From contig NZ_JACJPX010000071.1 of assembly GCF_014696315.1 (NCBI RefSeq), positions 1-42,416 of the forward strand: a stretch of 42,416 nucleotides of DNA, given 5' to 3'. The translations under genes were made by a program, and so were the position numbers. This DNA comes from Calothrix membranacea FACHB-236 (GTDB lineage Bacteria; Cyanobacteriota; Cyanobacteriia; Cyanobacteriales; Nostocaceae). The notes under the pieces were generated by a model. It worked only from the letters and a program-made list of their open reading frames with translations. It was not told where the DNA came from and ran no database searches. Shown in pieces: positions 33,249 to 41,212 of the stretch (positions within the stretch are counted from its first letter, which is position 1; each line of letters starts with the position of its first letter).

Positions 33249-34436
33249 TCAAGAATATTGAGTAATAATTGGTAACTCTTGATTTAGTACCCAATTACCA
33301 ATGTGATTAAGTTTGTAATCAACTGGATCGTGGAGGGTAAAGGTACGCAGGTCACGCCAGTAGCGATCAAAGCCGTATTTAGTAGCTGTGGATCTGGTTC
33401 CGGTGACTTCAAAGATGCCGTTTGTGATGTTTAATCCCACACGGGTAACTAAGGCTTTGGCGGAGAAGACTGCAATTGCCACTTCTCCCCGTTCCTCAAA
33501 AGTCAAATCAGCACCTTTATCCCAAGCTTTTTGTACTTGGGCGGCGGTGCGATCGCTCAACGCAATGGCGGCTTGCAGTTCTGCCCAAAATTCGCCATAA
33601 TGCCGCAAAATATACGGGTCTTTGCTGGCGCTGTCTACTCCAGAGGTAATCCAAGCTCTAGTTTGAGTTTTGGTGTATTCTTTAGCCGCAGCTAATGCGC
33701 CTTCGGCAATCCCTAAATATATGTAGGTTTTGGTTAATTGAGCGATGATTCCCAAAAATGTACCAAAAGCACTATCAGTAGGATGAGGATATCCCAGGAT
33801 TTCATCTTTTTTTACCAATACATCATGAAAGGTGAATGTGTCGCTATCTGTGCGACGTTGTCCGATGTTATCCCAATCTTGGTTAGAAACTACTCCTGGT
33901 CTGTCTTTAGGAATGACAAACAACCAGGGGACTTCTACACCATCTTGGAGGGCAGAGAAGACCCGCAAATCTGCGATCGCTACACCAGTACCAAAGCTTT
34001 TTACTCCATCAACCCGAAAATTTTCGCCTTCAGGAGTAATTTTTAGCCTGGTATCGCGTGTATTAATAGCATTGGCCCAAAAGAGATTTTTTTCGGCTGT
34101 TTCGCGATAATATCTTTCTTTTTGCTCTGCTGTACCAGAAACATGAGCTAAAGCTGTCAAATTCAGGTGATTACCATACAACTGTCCAATAGAACCATCT
34201 GCTGTTGAAAGTTGTTGAATCACTTTAAAAGCTTCTGCCCAAGTTGCGCCAGTACCACCATATTCTTGAGGTACGACTAAAGGTAATAAGCCACTTTCCC
34301 GCAGCCGTTGAATTTCTACATCTGGAAGTCCCGCTTTTTGGTCTCTTTGGACTGCGGTAGCCGCCAGTTCTGCAGCTACAGAAGATGCTATTCCAATCCA
34401 ATCTTGAGATTCTTCTTTAGCTAATAGTTGTACCAT
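33249..34436 (-). CDS. DszC/SfnB-like flavin-dependent monooxygenase (acyl-CoA dehydrogenase fold)
   Basis: 395 residues with the acyl-CoA dehydrogenase fold: LPLVVPQEYGGTGATWAEA, FWANAINTRDT, FRVDGVKSFGTGVAIAD and GQRRTDSDTFTF. The C-terminal RYWRDLRTFTLHDPVDYK corresponds to the DszC/SoxC flavin-site His segment (His369 in LHDPVDYK) rather than to the catalytic Glu of true dehydrogenases. DszC-type enzymes are FMNH2-dependent and oxidise organosulfur compounds such as thiophenes, sulfides or sulfones. Known sulfur-starvation members include SfnB. It lies 31 bp after ssuB and is probably co-transcribed. No flavin reductase is nearby. Confidence 0.87.
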   Translation of the reverse strand: MVQLLAKEESQDWIGIASSVAAELAATAVQRDQKAGLPDVEIQRLRESGLLPLVVPQEYGGTGATWAEAFKVIQQLSTADGSIGQLYGNHLNLTALAHVSGTAEQKERYYRETAEKNLFWANAINTRDTRLKITPEGENFRVDGVKSFGTGVAIADLRVFSALQDGVEVPWLFVIPKDRPGVVSNQDWDNIGQRRTDSDTFTFHDVLVKKDEILGYPHPTDSAFGTFLGIIAQLTKTYIYLGIAEGALAAAKEYTKTQTRAWITSGVDSASKDPYILRHYGEFWAELQAAIALSDRTAAQVQKAWDKGADLTFEERGEVAIAVFSAKALVTRVGLNITNGIFEVTGTRSTATKYGFDRYWRDLRTFTLHDPVDYKLNHIGNWVLNQELPIITQYS

Positions 34437-34467
34437 CGCCCCTCTTAATTAAGAATTACGAATTGTT

Positions 34468-35262
34468 CTAAGCTGCTTCCGAATCAAGGGCATAATCAGA
34501 CGCGCGATCGCTTTCTTGTCTGGTCATTACCCGTTGTAAAATCTTCTCAACCGTCTTGGCAAACTCTGCATCTCCCCGTGAACGAGGACGTGGAAAATCA
34601 ATCTTCACATCTAGACCAATTTGACCATCTTCAATCAAAACTACTCGGTCTGCTAACACTACAGCTTCTTCTACATCATGAGTAATTAACAGGGCTGTAA
34701 ATTGCTGCTCCTGCCATAGATTTTCTAATAATTGCTGCATTTCAATGCGGGTTAAGGCATCCAACGCCCCTAGAGGCTCATCTAGCAGCAATAGCGAAGG
34801 TTTGCTAGTTAAGGCTCTCGCTAACGCCACCCGTTGGCGCTGTCCCCCAGAGAGGACGGATGGCCACTCATTAGCGCGGTCTTCTAATCCCACCGCCCGC
34901 AGCACTTGTAAAGCTGTCTGCCTCACATAAGCTTTAGAGTTAGAACCCAGTAAGCCTAGTTCCACATTTGCTATGACTCGTTGCCAAGGCAAAAGTCGCG
35001 GATCTTGAAACATCATACGGATGGTGGGATTAATCTGCTGGTGAGATTGTTGGTCATTTAAAAATACACCACCTGCACTTGCTGCATCTAAGCCGGCAAT
35101 TAGCCGCAGCATTGTACTTTTGCCGCATCCACTACGACCAACAATAGCCACAAATTCGCCTGGCTTAATTTCTAAATCAATATTTTGTAGAACTGTTTTT
35201 GTCCCAAAAGACTTGCTTAGTTCTTTCAACATCAAGTGCATTCCGCGTGTTGCCAATGCCAT
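34468..35262 (-). CDS. ssuB: SsuB-like sulfonate ABC transporter ATP-binding protein
   Basis: 264 residues: Walker [10 protein letters not shown] (near residues 43-51), Q-loop [14 protein letters not shown], signature [15 protein letters not shown], Walker [13 protein letters not shown] and the H-loop ITHDVEEAV. The QDPRLLPW and [14 protein letters not shown] segments are typical of the nitrate/sulfonate/taurine subfamily. It is the only SsuB-type ATPase in the window, while three SsuA-type binding proteins are present, and no SsuC permease gene is found. It heads the minus-strand run with the DszC-like gene. It would energise import at the cytoplasmic membrane with a permease encoded elsewhere. 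Confidence 0.9.
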   Translation of the reverse strand: MALATRGMHLMLKELSKSFGTKTVLQNIDLEIKPGEFVAIVGRSGCGKSTMLRLIAGLDAASAGGVFLNDQQSHQQINPTIRMMFQDPRLLPWQRVIANVELGLLGSNSKAYVRQTALQVLRAVGLEDRANEWPSVLSGGQRQRVALARALTSKPSLLLLDEPLGALDALTRIEMQQLLENLWQEQQFTALLITHDVEEAVVLADRVVLIEDGQIGLDVKIDFPRPRSRGDAEFAKTVEKILQRVMTRQESDRASDYALDSEAA

Positions 35263-35559
35263 GCGATAAAACCTCCTAATCTATGAGTGATTGTCTGTAA
35301 ATATAAATGTAGAAATTGTGCTTACTGCTATCTTGAAATCTCTACTCATTAGCCATCAATGTTGCATTTTTTGCGCTCTCAGATATATCTCTGAATAGAG
35401 ATAACTATATAAACTACACAGTCTCAAGCAATCACAATCGGCATTGTCACCCTGAGTTGTAAAAATGAGCTTTTGACCTACCATCCTGAGCTAAGGAATA
35501 TTAATCTTTGGCATTTTTGCCATGAGATTTTATGCAAATTTACGCAATCTAATTAAAAG

Positions 35560-35590
35560 TACAGTAATTTGGTAGATTTTAAGTATTTTA
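35560..35590 (+). promoter_or_regulatory. Composite motif, site 5 (distal to SsuD-like gene)
   Basis: TACAGTAA (35560-35567), 12 bases (TTTGGTAGATTT), then TAAGTATTTTA. The spacer resembles ATTGGTCGATAA of site 4, and the second half shares AGTATTT with it. It lies about 350 bp upstream of the SsuD-like start and about 300 bp upstream of ssuB on the other strand. A weaker match than site 6. Confidence 0.4.
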
Positions 35591-35672
35591 TTAAAGAAAG
35601 TTTCACATATTGAAAAACAAAAAGCAAGGATTTTTGGTCAAGAGTCTAAAGCCATAAATTATTTCCCCTTCA

Positions 35673-35714
35673 CCCATTACCCATTACCCATGACCCATTC
35701 CCCAATTCCCAACC
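35673..35714. repeat. Heptanucleotide STRR array, CCCATTA-like x6
   Basis: Six heptads: CCCATTA twice, CCCATGA, CCCATTC, CCCAATT and CCCAACC. The array is degenerating toward its right end. It lies between the two composite motif sites upstream of the SsuD-like gene. Confidence 0.92.
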
Positions 35715-35796
35715 CCCACAGACTGACAATTACAAATTTTCTTTACTTCACCCATTGCTTTTGTCAGCTATTTGTGAAATTATTATATACCAATAC

Positions 35797-35829
35797 TACG
35801 GTAAATTGGTCAAAAAACCGGAGTTTATT
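35797..35829 (+). promoter_or_regulatory. Composite motif, site 6 (upstream of SsuD-like gene)
   Basis: TACGGTAA (35797-35804), 12 bases (ATTGGTCAAAAA), then ACCGGAGTTTATT (35817-35829). An overlapping inverted repeat, ACCAAT (35789-35794) and ATTGGT (35805-35810), frames the first half. The site is 84-116 bp before the SsuD-like start codon and shares its spacing and second half with site 3. This is the best member of the set. Confidence 0.6.
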
Positions 35830-35912
35830 TTAATCAAACAGCAGAAAGTTCAAATTCCTGTCTCGCTGAAATTTCAGCAGAATTAGCCTCTAGTATAAGA
35901 GGGTGTAGAAAT

Positions 35913-36962
35913 ATGCCTCAGCCACGATACGGGATTTGGATTCCCGTTTACGGCAATTGTGGCGCGATGAACCACCCGTATGAACCCCGTGATGCTAGCT
36001 ACAACAGAGCCAAGCAACTCATCCAACTAGCAGAAGCCTATGGGTTCACCACCACTCTCATCGCTGAACACATTATCAATCCGAGAAATCAAGAATTAGA
36101 TCAGCTAGAGACTTGGACAACCGCAGCCGCCCTAGCAGAAGCAACTAAATCTATAGAAATTATCGCCGCCATTAAACCTTTGCTATTTCATCCAGTAGTT
36201 TTGGCAAAGATGGCATTAAATATTGATGCCATTAGTGGCGGACGGTTTGCAATTAATTTAATCAGCGCCTGGTTTATGCCGGAATTGCAAAAATCCGGCA
36301 TACCTTTCCTACCTCATGATGAACGCTATCGCTATTCCCAGCAGTGGATGGAAGTAGTCAAAGCTTTGTGGAGTGGCGAAAAAGTTAATTACGACAGCGA
36401 ATATTTTCAAATTAGTGATTTATGCTTGCGTCCGCGTCCCATAGCGCAACCGCATCCCCTTGTATATCTGGGAGGAGAATCGGATGCAGCCAAGAATCTG
36501 GCAATGGAAACAGCTGATGTATTCTTTCTCAATGGTCGCCCCTTAAATGTCATCAGGGAAACTATTGCTGATGTGAGAAAGCGGGAACGGAAAAAACCTC
36601 ATCCTCTGCGGTTTGCAATGTCAGCTTTTGTCATTGCGCGGCCTACTGATGCAGAAGCCCAAGCCGAATATGAATACCTGCGAGAACTCGCCCAACAAGA
36701 CGACAGAACCGAACTGATAAAAGGCGTAGAACCAGATGTGGTGATGTTCAAGAATATGGCGAAATATCCAGGGGTGGGAAGTAATGGCGGAACAGCGGCG
36801 GGGTTAGTTGGTAGTTATGACAACGTAGCTGCGAGAATTGCAGATTTTGTAGCAGTTGGTGTAGATACTTTCATGCTGCAATTCCAACCGTTTCCCCCAG
36901 AAATGAAACGTTTTGCTGAAGAAGTAATGCCACGAGTGCGATCGCGAGAACTAGTAGCTTAA
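35913..36962 (+). CDS. SsuD/SfnG-like FMNH2-dependent monooxygenase
   Basis: 349 residues of the luciferase-like superfamily, close to SsuD/SfnG in size. Typical segments: FTTTLIAEHI near residue 45-55, ETWTTAAALAEATKSIEIIAA, SGGRFAINLISAWF (flavin pocket), ERYRYSQQWMEVVKALWSG and YLGGESDAAKNLA. Such enzymes oxidise alkanesulfonates or dimethyl sulfone, releasing sulfite or sulfinate. It starts at ATG 35913. A ferritin-like gene follows 24 bp downstream in the same transcript. The pairing with that protein rather than a flavin reductase is unusual. A composite regulatory motif lies upstream. Confidence 0.87.
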   Translation: MPQPRYGIWIPVYGNCGAMNHPYEPRDASYNRAKQLIQLAEAYGFTTTLIAEHIINPRNQELDQLETWTTAAALAEATKSIEIIAAIKPLLFHPVVLAKMALNIDAISGGRFAINLISAWFMPELQKSGIPFLPHDERYRYSQQWMEVVKALWSGEKVNYDSEYFQISDLCLRPRPIAQPHPLVYLGGESDAAKNLAMETADVFFLNGRPLNVIRETIADVRKRERKKPHPLRFAMSAFVIARPTDAEAQAEYEYLRELAQQDDRTELIKGVEPDVVMFKNMAKYPGVGSNGGTAAGLVGSYDNVAARIADFVAVGVDTFMLQFQPFPPEMKRFAEEVMPRVRSRELVA

Positions 36963-36986
36963 CCTGCAATAATCAAGGAAGGCTTT

Positions 36987-37802
36987 ATGACTGCAACCTT
37001 AACTCGCCCAGCTTGGACAACTGATTTTGAAATTGAAACCATCGATAAAATCATTGCCAAACACGCCCCAAACTTTCCCACCACTCGCGTTCAAGAACCG
37101 CGACAACTAACCACAGCAGAAGAGTTTGAGAAGTTCTATCGCTTCCGCATTGGTGGTGCAGCCCACGACTTGTATATTGTTCAAGTTTGTAGCAAGATTA
37201 TTGACCAAATACCCGACCCAGACTTGCAACTATTTTTAAGTCGTCAAATTGGTGATGATGGCGCACACGCCCAATTTACTCGTCAGCGAGTTTGGGAATT
37301 ATCAGGAGAAGATCCCACAGAAAAAATTGTTCAGGAAGTACAAAATCACTGGGAATTCATGGGCGATTTACCAATTCGTAATTGGTTGGGTTTCATAGCC
37401 TTTGAATTACATTATGAACTGCATATAGTCGCCCAGCTAATTTTAAACAGTCGTACCACAAAAATTGTCGATCCAGTAACTTCTAAATTTGCCAGTCAGA
37501 CAATTTTACCTGATGAAGCCGTCCACCGTTTTGGAGTTTTAGCTTGGTGGCAAAGTAAATATAATAAAGCCTCACAAACAGAGAAATCAGAAATTGCAGC
37601 CCAGTTATTAGAACTAGATGAAGAAGGACAACGGCGACGCAATCCTTATTTGCAAAAGCATTGGCAAATTGTCCACGATGCGACTGGTGCAGAAATTGCA
37701 GGAATCGGAGTAATTTATGATGCTTGGCGACGGGAAGTGTTGTCTTACTTTCTGGATATTCCCATTGCCGAACTTCCTCAGCTTGTGAGTGTGAGCGAGT
37801 GA
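36987..37802 (+). CDS. Ferritin-like probable di-iron protein, partner of the SsuD-like enzyme
   Basis: 271 residues, helix-rich, no family I can name. Candidate di-iron ligands fall in the order of a four-helix bundle: D91-G-A-H94 (DxxH) in QIGDDGAHAQFTRQRVWEL, E140 and E144 in AFELHYELHIVAQLI, and E177-A-V-H180 (ExxH) in LPDEAVHRFGVLAWW; His60 in GGAAHDLYIVQ could supply the helix-1 ligand. This resembles bacterial multi-component monooxygenase-like or MiaE/PaaA-like ferritin-fold oxygenases. AAGGAAGG precedes the ATG. Tight coupling to the SsuD-like gene suggests a shared pathway. The di-iron assignment is inferred from motif spacing, not proven. Confidence 0.72.
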   Translation: MTATLTRPAWTTDFEIETIDKIIAKHAPNFPTTRVQEPRQLTTAEEFEKFYRFRIGGAAHDLYIVQVCSKIIDQIPDPDLQLFLSRQIGDDGAHAQFTRQRVWELSGEDPTEKIVQEVQNHWEFMGDLPIRNWLGFIAFELHYELHIVAQLILNSRTTKIVDPVTSKFASQTILPDEAVHRFGVLAWWQSKYNKASQTEKSEIAAQLLELDEEGQRRRNPYLQKHWQIVHDATGAEIAGIGVIYDAWRREVLSYFLDIPIAELPQLVSVSE

Positions 37803-37836
37803 CGCATACTGTTTTAAAATGTGTTCTCTTTGTTGT

Positions 37837-37860
37837 TCCCCCTAATTTTAGGGGGATTTC
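37837..37860 (+). terminator. Hairpin terminator after the di-iron protein gene
   Basis: TCCCCCTAA pairs perfectly with TTAGGGGGA over a TT loop, 35 bp after the stop and followed by TTTC. This is a strong stem with a weak T tract. A dispersed repeat with GCGTAGCGCAACGCACC follows at about 37911-37927. Confidence 0.75.
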
Positions 37861-38035
37861 TCAAAATCTGTAATTAAGAAAAAACAATACATTTTGTAGG
37901 GTGTGTTGTCGCGTAGCGCAACGCACCGTCTGAGATTGCCATCAGCTAAAAAATACATTCTATAAATATTGTATTTAATATTCAATCTTTAACCAATAAT
38001 ATTTTTTCAAAAAAATCTCATGCTAAGGACTACCT

Positions 38036-39136
38036 ATGTTCAGTAAACTCACAAATAAACTCTTCCCTTGGATTAACCAGAGAATCTTACGCAGAATATA
38101 TAAGCCTAAAATAAATAATTTTCTTCTGTTATTTATGATTGGCTTGGGATTAAGTCTAACTCTCGCATCTTGTACCCCGCATAACTCTACCAACTCTGCC
38201 AATGCTGCAAAACAAGAACCACAAAAAAGCCAGTTAACAGTGCTAAAAATGGGTCATCAAAAAGGGATGGCACTTTTAAATATTCTAAAAGCACAGGGAA
38301 GTTTAGAAAAGCGCTTACAACCTCAAGGTATATCTGTGACATGGAGCGAATTTTCTTCTACTGCGCCACTTTTAGAAGGGATGGGTGTCGGTAGTATTGT
38401 TTTTGGTGGTGGTGGCGGTACAGGAAGCGTATTTGCACAAGCTAGCGATAAACCATTTGTGAGAGTAGCTGCTGGAATTGGTAGTACCAGAGGTTCAGCT
38501 ATTTTGGTGAAAGAAGATTCACCTATTAAAACGCTGTCGGATTTGAAAGGTAAAAAAGTTGCTTTTGCTAAAGGTTCAGGACAGCACTATATTATAGTAC
38601 GTGCCTTAGAGAAGGTAGGATTAAAATTTACTGATATCCAACCTTTGTATTTGACTCCAGCAGAAGCCTTACCAGCATTTGAACGTGGTGATATTGATGC
38701 ATGGTTGATTTGGGACCCTTACACAGCACAAGCTGAACAAAAGCTGCGTACTCGTTTGTTAGCAGATAATTCTGCAGTATTTGGCGATCAAGCTGCCTTA
38801 GAAAGCCCTTCATTCTATTATGCTGCTCCCGATTTTGTGCGCGACCATCCTGATATTGTCAAGATAATTTTACAAGAATTAGAAAAAGCAGGTTCTTGGT
38901 CAAAAAATAATTACAAAGATTCTGCCAAATTGCTTTCTAAAGTCTACAAAATTGACGAACCAACAATGGAAATTGTGGAAAAGCGAGGAGGCGATCGCAG
39001 TGTCTTACCTGTAACTGATGAAGTGCTTTCAGGCTTGCAGCGGATGGCGGATACCTTCTATGAACTAAAGATTATTCCGAAAAAGATAGATGTCAAGGAC
39101 AAAAATTATAACTGGGTTCCCGACCAGAAATGGTGA
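38036..39136 (+). CDS. SsuA-like substrate-binding lipoprotein, divergent (copy 3)
   Basis: 366 residues. N-terminal hydrophobic segment and lipobox LTLASC with Cys46. The mature domain reads VLKMGHQKGMALLNILKAQGSLEKRL, then LKGKKVAFAKGSGQHYIIVRALEKVG and IDAWLIWDPYTAQAE, the sulfonate-branch fold. In place of the usual acidic GSIDFGYTGESPP segment it has GSIVFGGGGGTGSVFAQASDKP, so the conserved Asp and the Glu-Ser-Pro-Pro part of the ligand cleft are lost. A changed ligand is likely. It is preceded by AAGGA and lies on the same strand as the SsuD-like/di-iron pair, but after a terminator-like hairpin, so it may be separately transcribed. Confidence 0.87.
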   Translation: MFSKLTNKLFPWINQRILRRIYKPKINNFLLLFMIGLGLSLTLASCTPHNSTNSANAAKQEPQKSQLTVLKMGHQKGMALLNILKAQGSLEKRLQPQGISVTWSEFSSTAPLLEGMGVGSIVFGGGGGTGSVFAQASDKPFVRVAAGIGSTRGSAILVKEDSPIKTLSDLKGKKVAFAKGSGQHYIIVRALEKVGLKFTDIQPLYLTPAEALPAFERGDIDAWLIWDPYTAQAEQKLRTRLLADNSAVFGDQAALESPSFYYAAPDFVRDHPDIVKIILQELEKAGSWSKNNYKDSAKLLSKVYKIDEPTMEIVEKRGGDRSVLPVTDEVLSGLQRMADTFYELKIIPKKIDVKDKNYNWVPDQKW

Positions 39137-39215
39137 GTTTATCATTGGTCATTTGTGTTGAGATTTATCTATTCATTAAAGTCGGATTTTGTCAATATTT
39201 AAGAGAGGCGATCGC

Positions 39216-40091
39216 ATGAATATTAAACGTCGATTCTTTGTTATAGCAGCTGCATCTTTTATAGCTACAGTAACTAGTTGTAGTTCACCCCAAAATAACG
39301 GTACAACGACGACAGCAAATAATCCTACTGCAACAACTGCTGCAAATACTGTTGCAACCGGAGCAAAAGAGAAAATCAAAGTGGGAGTTTCACCTGTTCC
39401 GGCTGGAGAGATTTTAGAATTTGTGAAAAAAAATCTTGCGCCAGAAGCAGGATTAGATATTGAAATTGTCACTTTTAACGACCCCGTGCAAAATAATACT
39501 GCGTTAAAAGATGGACAAATCGATGCCAATTACTTCCAACATATTCCCTATATGGAAGATTATGACAAGCGCAAAAACCTCAAAATGTATGCTTTTACTC
39601 CTCAAATTCATTTAAATCCTGTAGGGATATTTTCTACCAAACATAAATCTTTAGCAGAAGTTCCTAATAAAGCTTTAGTGACAATTCCTGATGATGTTAG
39701 TAACGCTCATCGTGCCTTAAAAGTATTAGAAGAAGCGAAGCTAATTAAACTCAAATCCAACGCTCAACCAGCCAGTCCCAAAGATATTATTGAAAATCCG
39801 AAAAATTTGCAAATCAAAGAGATACCCGGAGCGCAAGCAATTCCTACTCTTCCTGATGTAGATTTAGCGGGAATCACAGGTAACTGGGTTGTGCAATCTG
39901 GGATGAAAACAGATAAAGATGCTTTAGCACTAGAGTCTGCACAAAATCCACTTTATGCGGTGACTGTAACTACATTAGCAGGAAAAGAAAACAATCCGAG
40001 AATTCAAAAACTGCATAAATTGCTACGCGATGACAAAGTAAAGCAATTTATCCAAGATAAATATCAAGGGGCTGTACTTCCTATTCCTTAA
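39216..40091 (+). CDS. metQ: MetQ methionine-binding lipoprotein
   Basis: 291 residues from ATG 39216, with AAGAGAGG before it and a HIP1 octamer (39208-39215) between the ribosome-binding site and the start; an upstream TTG at 39189 is less likely. N terminus KRRFFVIAAAS with lipobox VTSC, Cys22. The NlpA/MetQ pattern is clear: KIKVGVSPVPAGEILEFVKKNLAPEAGLDIEIVTFNDPVQNNTALKDGQIDANYFQH, then LAGITGNWVVQSGM. It supplies D/L-methionine (or oxidised forms) to the MetNI transporter encoded directly downstream. Confidence 0.92.
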   Translation: MNIKRRFFVIAAASFIATVTSCSSPQNNGTTTTANNPTATTAANTVATGAKEKIKVGVSPVPAGEILEFVKKNLAPEAGLDIEIVTFNDPVQNNTALKDGQIDANYFQHIPYMEDYDKRKNLKMYAFTPQIHLNPVGIFSTKHKSLAEVPNKALVTIPDDVSNAHRALKVLEEAKLIKLKSNAQPASPKDIIENPKNLQIKEIPGAQAIPTLPDVDLAGITGNWVVQSGMKTDKDALALESAQNPLYAVTVTTLAGKENNPRIQKLHKLLRDDKVKQFIQDKYQGAVLPIP

Positions 40092-40234
40092 AAACTCTTT
40101 TCTCTTTGCCCTCTTCGCGCCTTAGCGGTTCGTTTTTTATTTTTATTAAACACATTGTAAACAGAAGATATTCAGCTCACGCAAAGGCGCAAAGAATAGA
40201 AAAATTGAACTTATATCTATGGAGAAATTTGTAA
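40092..40234. repeat. GCGCAAAG-type dispersed repeat
   Basis: The metQ-metN gap holds ordered pieces of the 'CTTTGCGCCTTTGCGTGAG' repeat class (for example CACGCAAAGGCGCAAAGAA at about 40181-40198 and GCGCCTTAGCGGTTCG at 40119-40134). Similar sequence lies after metI at about 41878-41935. It separates metQ from metNI but has no obvious regulatory signature. Confidence 0.55.
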
Positions 40235-41212
40235 ATGATAGAGTTTATTGATATCCGCAAAATCTACCACCAAGGCGAACATAAAATAGTAGCTTTAGAT
40301 GGTGTAAATCTGCATGTTAAAGCAGGTGAAATCTTTGGCGTATTAGGACAAAGTGGCGCAGGTAAAAGTACTTTAATTCGCTGCGTTAATCAATTGGAAA
40401 AACCTACATCTGGTTACGTAAGAGTTAATGGACAAGAAATCACATCTCTTAGCGGTATAGCTTTGCGTCAAGCACGCCAGCGTATAGGAATGATTTTTCA
40501 ACATTTTAATTTACTCAGTTGTAGAACTGTAGCTGAAAATATCGCTTTCCCTTTGGAGGTGATTGGTTATAGCAAATTGCGACGCAAAGCCAAAGTCGAA
40601 GAATTACTTTCGTTAGTAGGGTTGGAAGGTAAAGCCAATGCTTACCCCGCACAACTTTCTGGGGGACAAAAGCAACGGGTGGGAATTGCGCGCGCCTTAG
40701 CGGGAGAACCAAATGTATTACTTTCCGATGAAGCAACATCAGCCCTCGATCCCCAAACGACACGCTCAATTTTAGAACTATTGCGTGACCTGAATAAACG
40801 CATGGGACTGACAATTTTGTTGATTACCCATGAAATGGGTGTAGTCAAACAAATCTGCGATAGCGTGGCGATACTTCATGCTGGTAAGGTTGTAGAACAA
40901 GGTAGCGTTAGCGATTTAGCAGCACAACCTGATTCTTTATTAGCTAGAGAGTTTTTCCCCCGTTCTCATAACTATATACCTCGTCCTGGAACAGTTTTAG
41001 CAACAGTGGCATTTGCTGACGAAAGCGCGAGAAATTCTATATTTACTACCTTGGCGCGTCGTTTTGATGTTGATGTGAATATCCTTAATGGTAGCGTGGA
41101 AACTGTAGGCGATCGCCGTGTCGGTCAGTTTCAAGTTGAACTTGCAGGAATTAAGGTAACGCAAGCTTTGGAATACTTACATAACTCAGAATATGCAGTT
41201 GAGGTGCATTAA
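40235..41212 (+). CDS. metN: MetN methionine ABC transporter ATPase
   Basis: 325 residues. ABC domain to about residue 240: Walker A GQSGAGKST, Q-loop MIFQHFNLL, signature LSGGQKQRVGIARAL, Walker B VLLSDEATSALD and H-loop ITHEM. The C-terminal NIL domain (about 250-325, with FDVDVNILNGSVETVGDRRVGQF) is the regulatory methionine-binding domain that gives trans-inhibition in MetN. Its stop codon overlaps the metI start by one base (TAATG), showing translational coupling. Confidence 0.93.
   Translation: MIEFIDIRKIYHQGEHKIVALDGVNLHVKAGEIFGVLGQSGAGKSTLIRCVNQLEKPTSGYVRVNGQEITSLSGIALRQARQRIGMIFQHFNLLSCRTVAENIAFPLEVIGYSKLRRKAKVEELLSLVGLEGKANAYPAQLSGGQKQRVGIARALAGEPNVLLSDEATSALDPQTTRSILELLRDLNKRMGLTILLITHEMGVVKQICDSVAILHAGKVVEQGSVSDLAAQPDSLLAREFFPRSHNYIPRPGTVLATVAFADESARNSIFTTLARRFDVDVNILNGSVETVGDRRVGQFQVELAGIKVTQALEYLHNSEYAVEVH

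Larger units (their letters stand above)
35263..35912. other. 650-bp divergent intergenic region (ssuB / SsuD-like gene)
   Basis: No gene. It holds two composite motif sites in tandem (35560 and 35797), both facing the SsuD-like gene, and an STRR array (35673-35714) between them. The region nearest ssuB (35263-35540) is AT-rich without clear signals. Confidence 0.75.

Noticed and set aside
39137-39215. A SAM-responsive riboswitch before metQ
   Set aside because: The 79-bp gap is too short and has no recognisable conserved helices; only a ribosome-binding site and a HIP1 octamer are seen.
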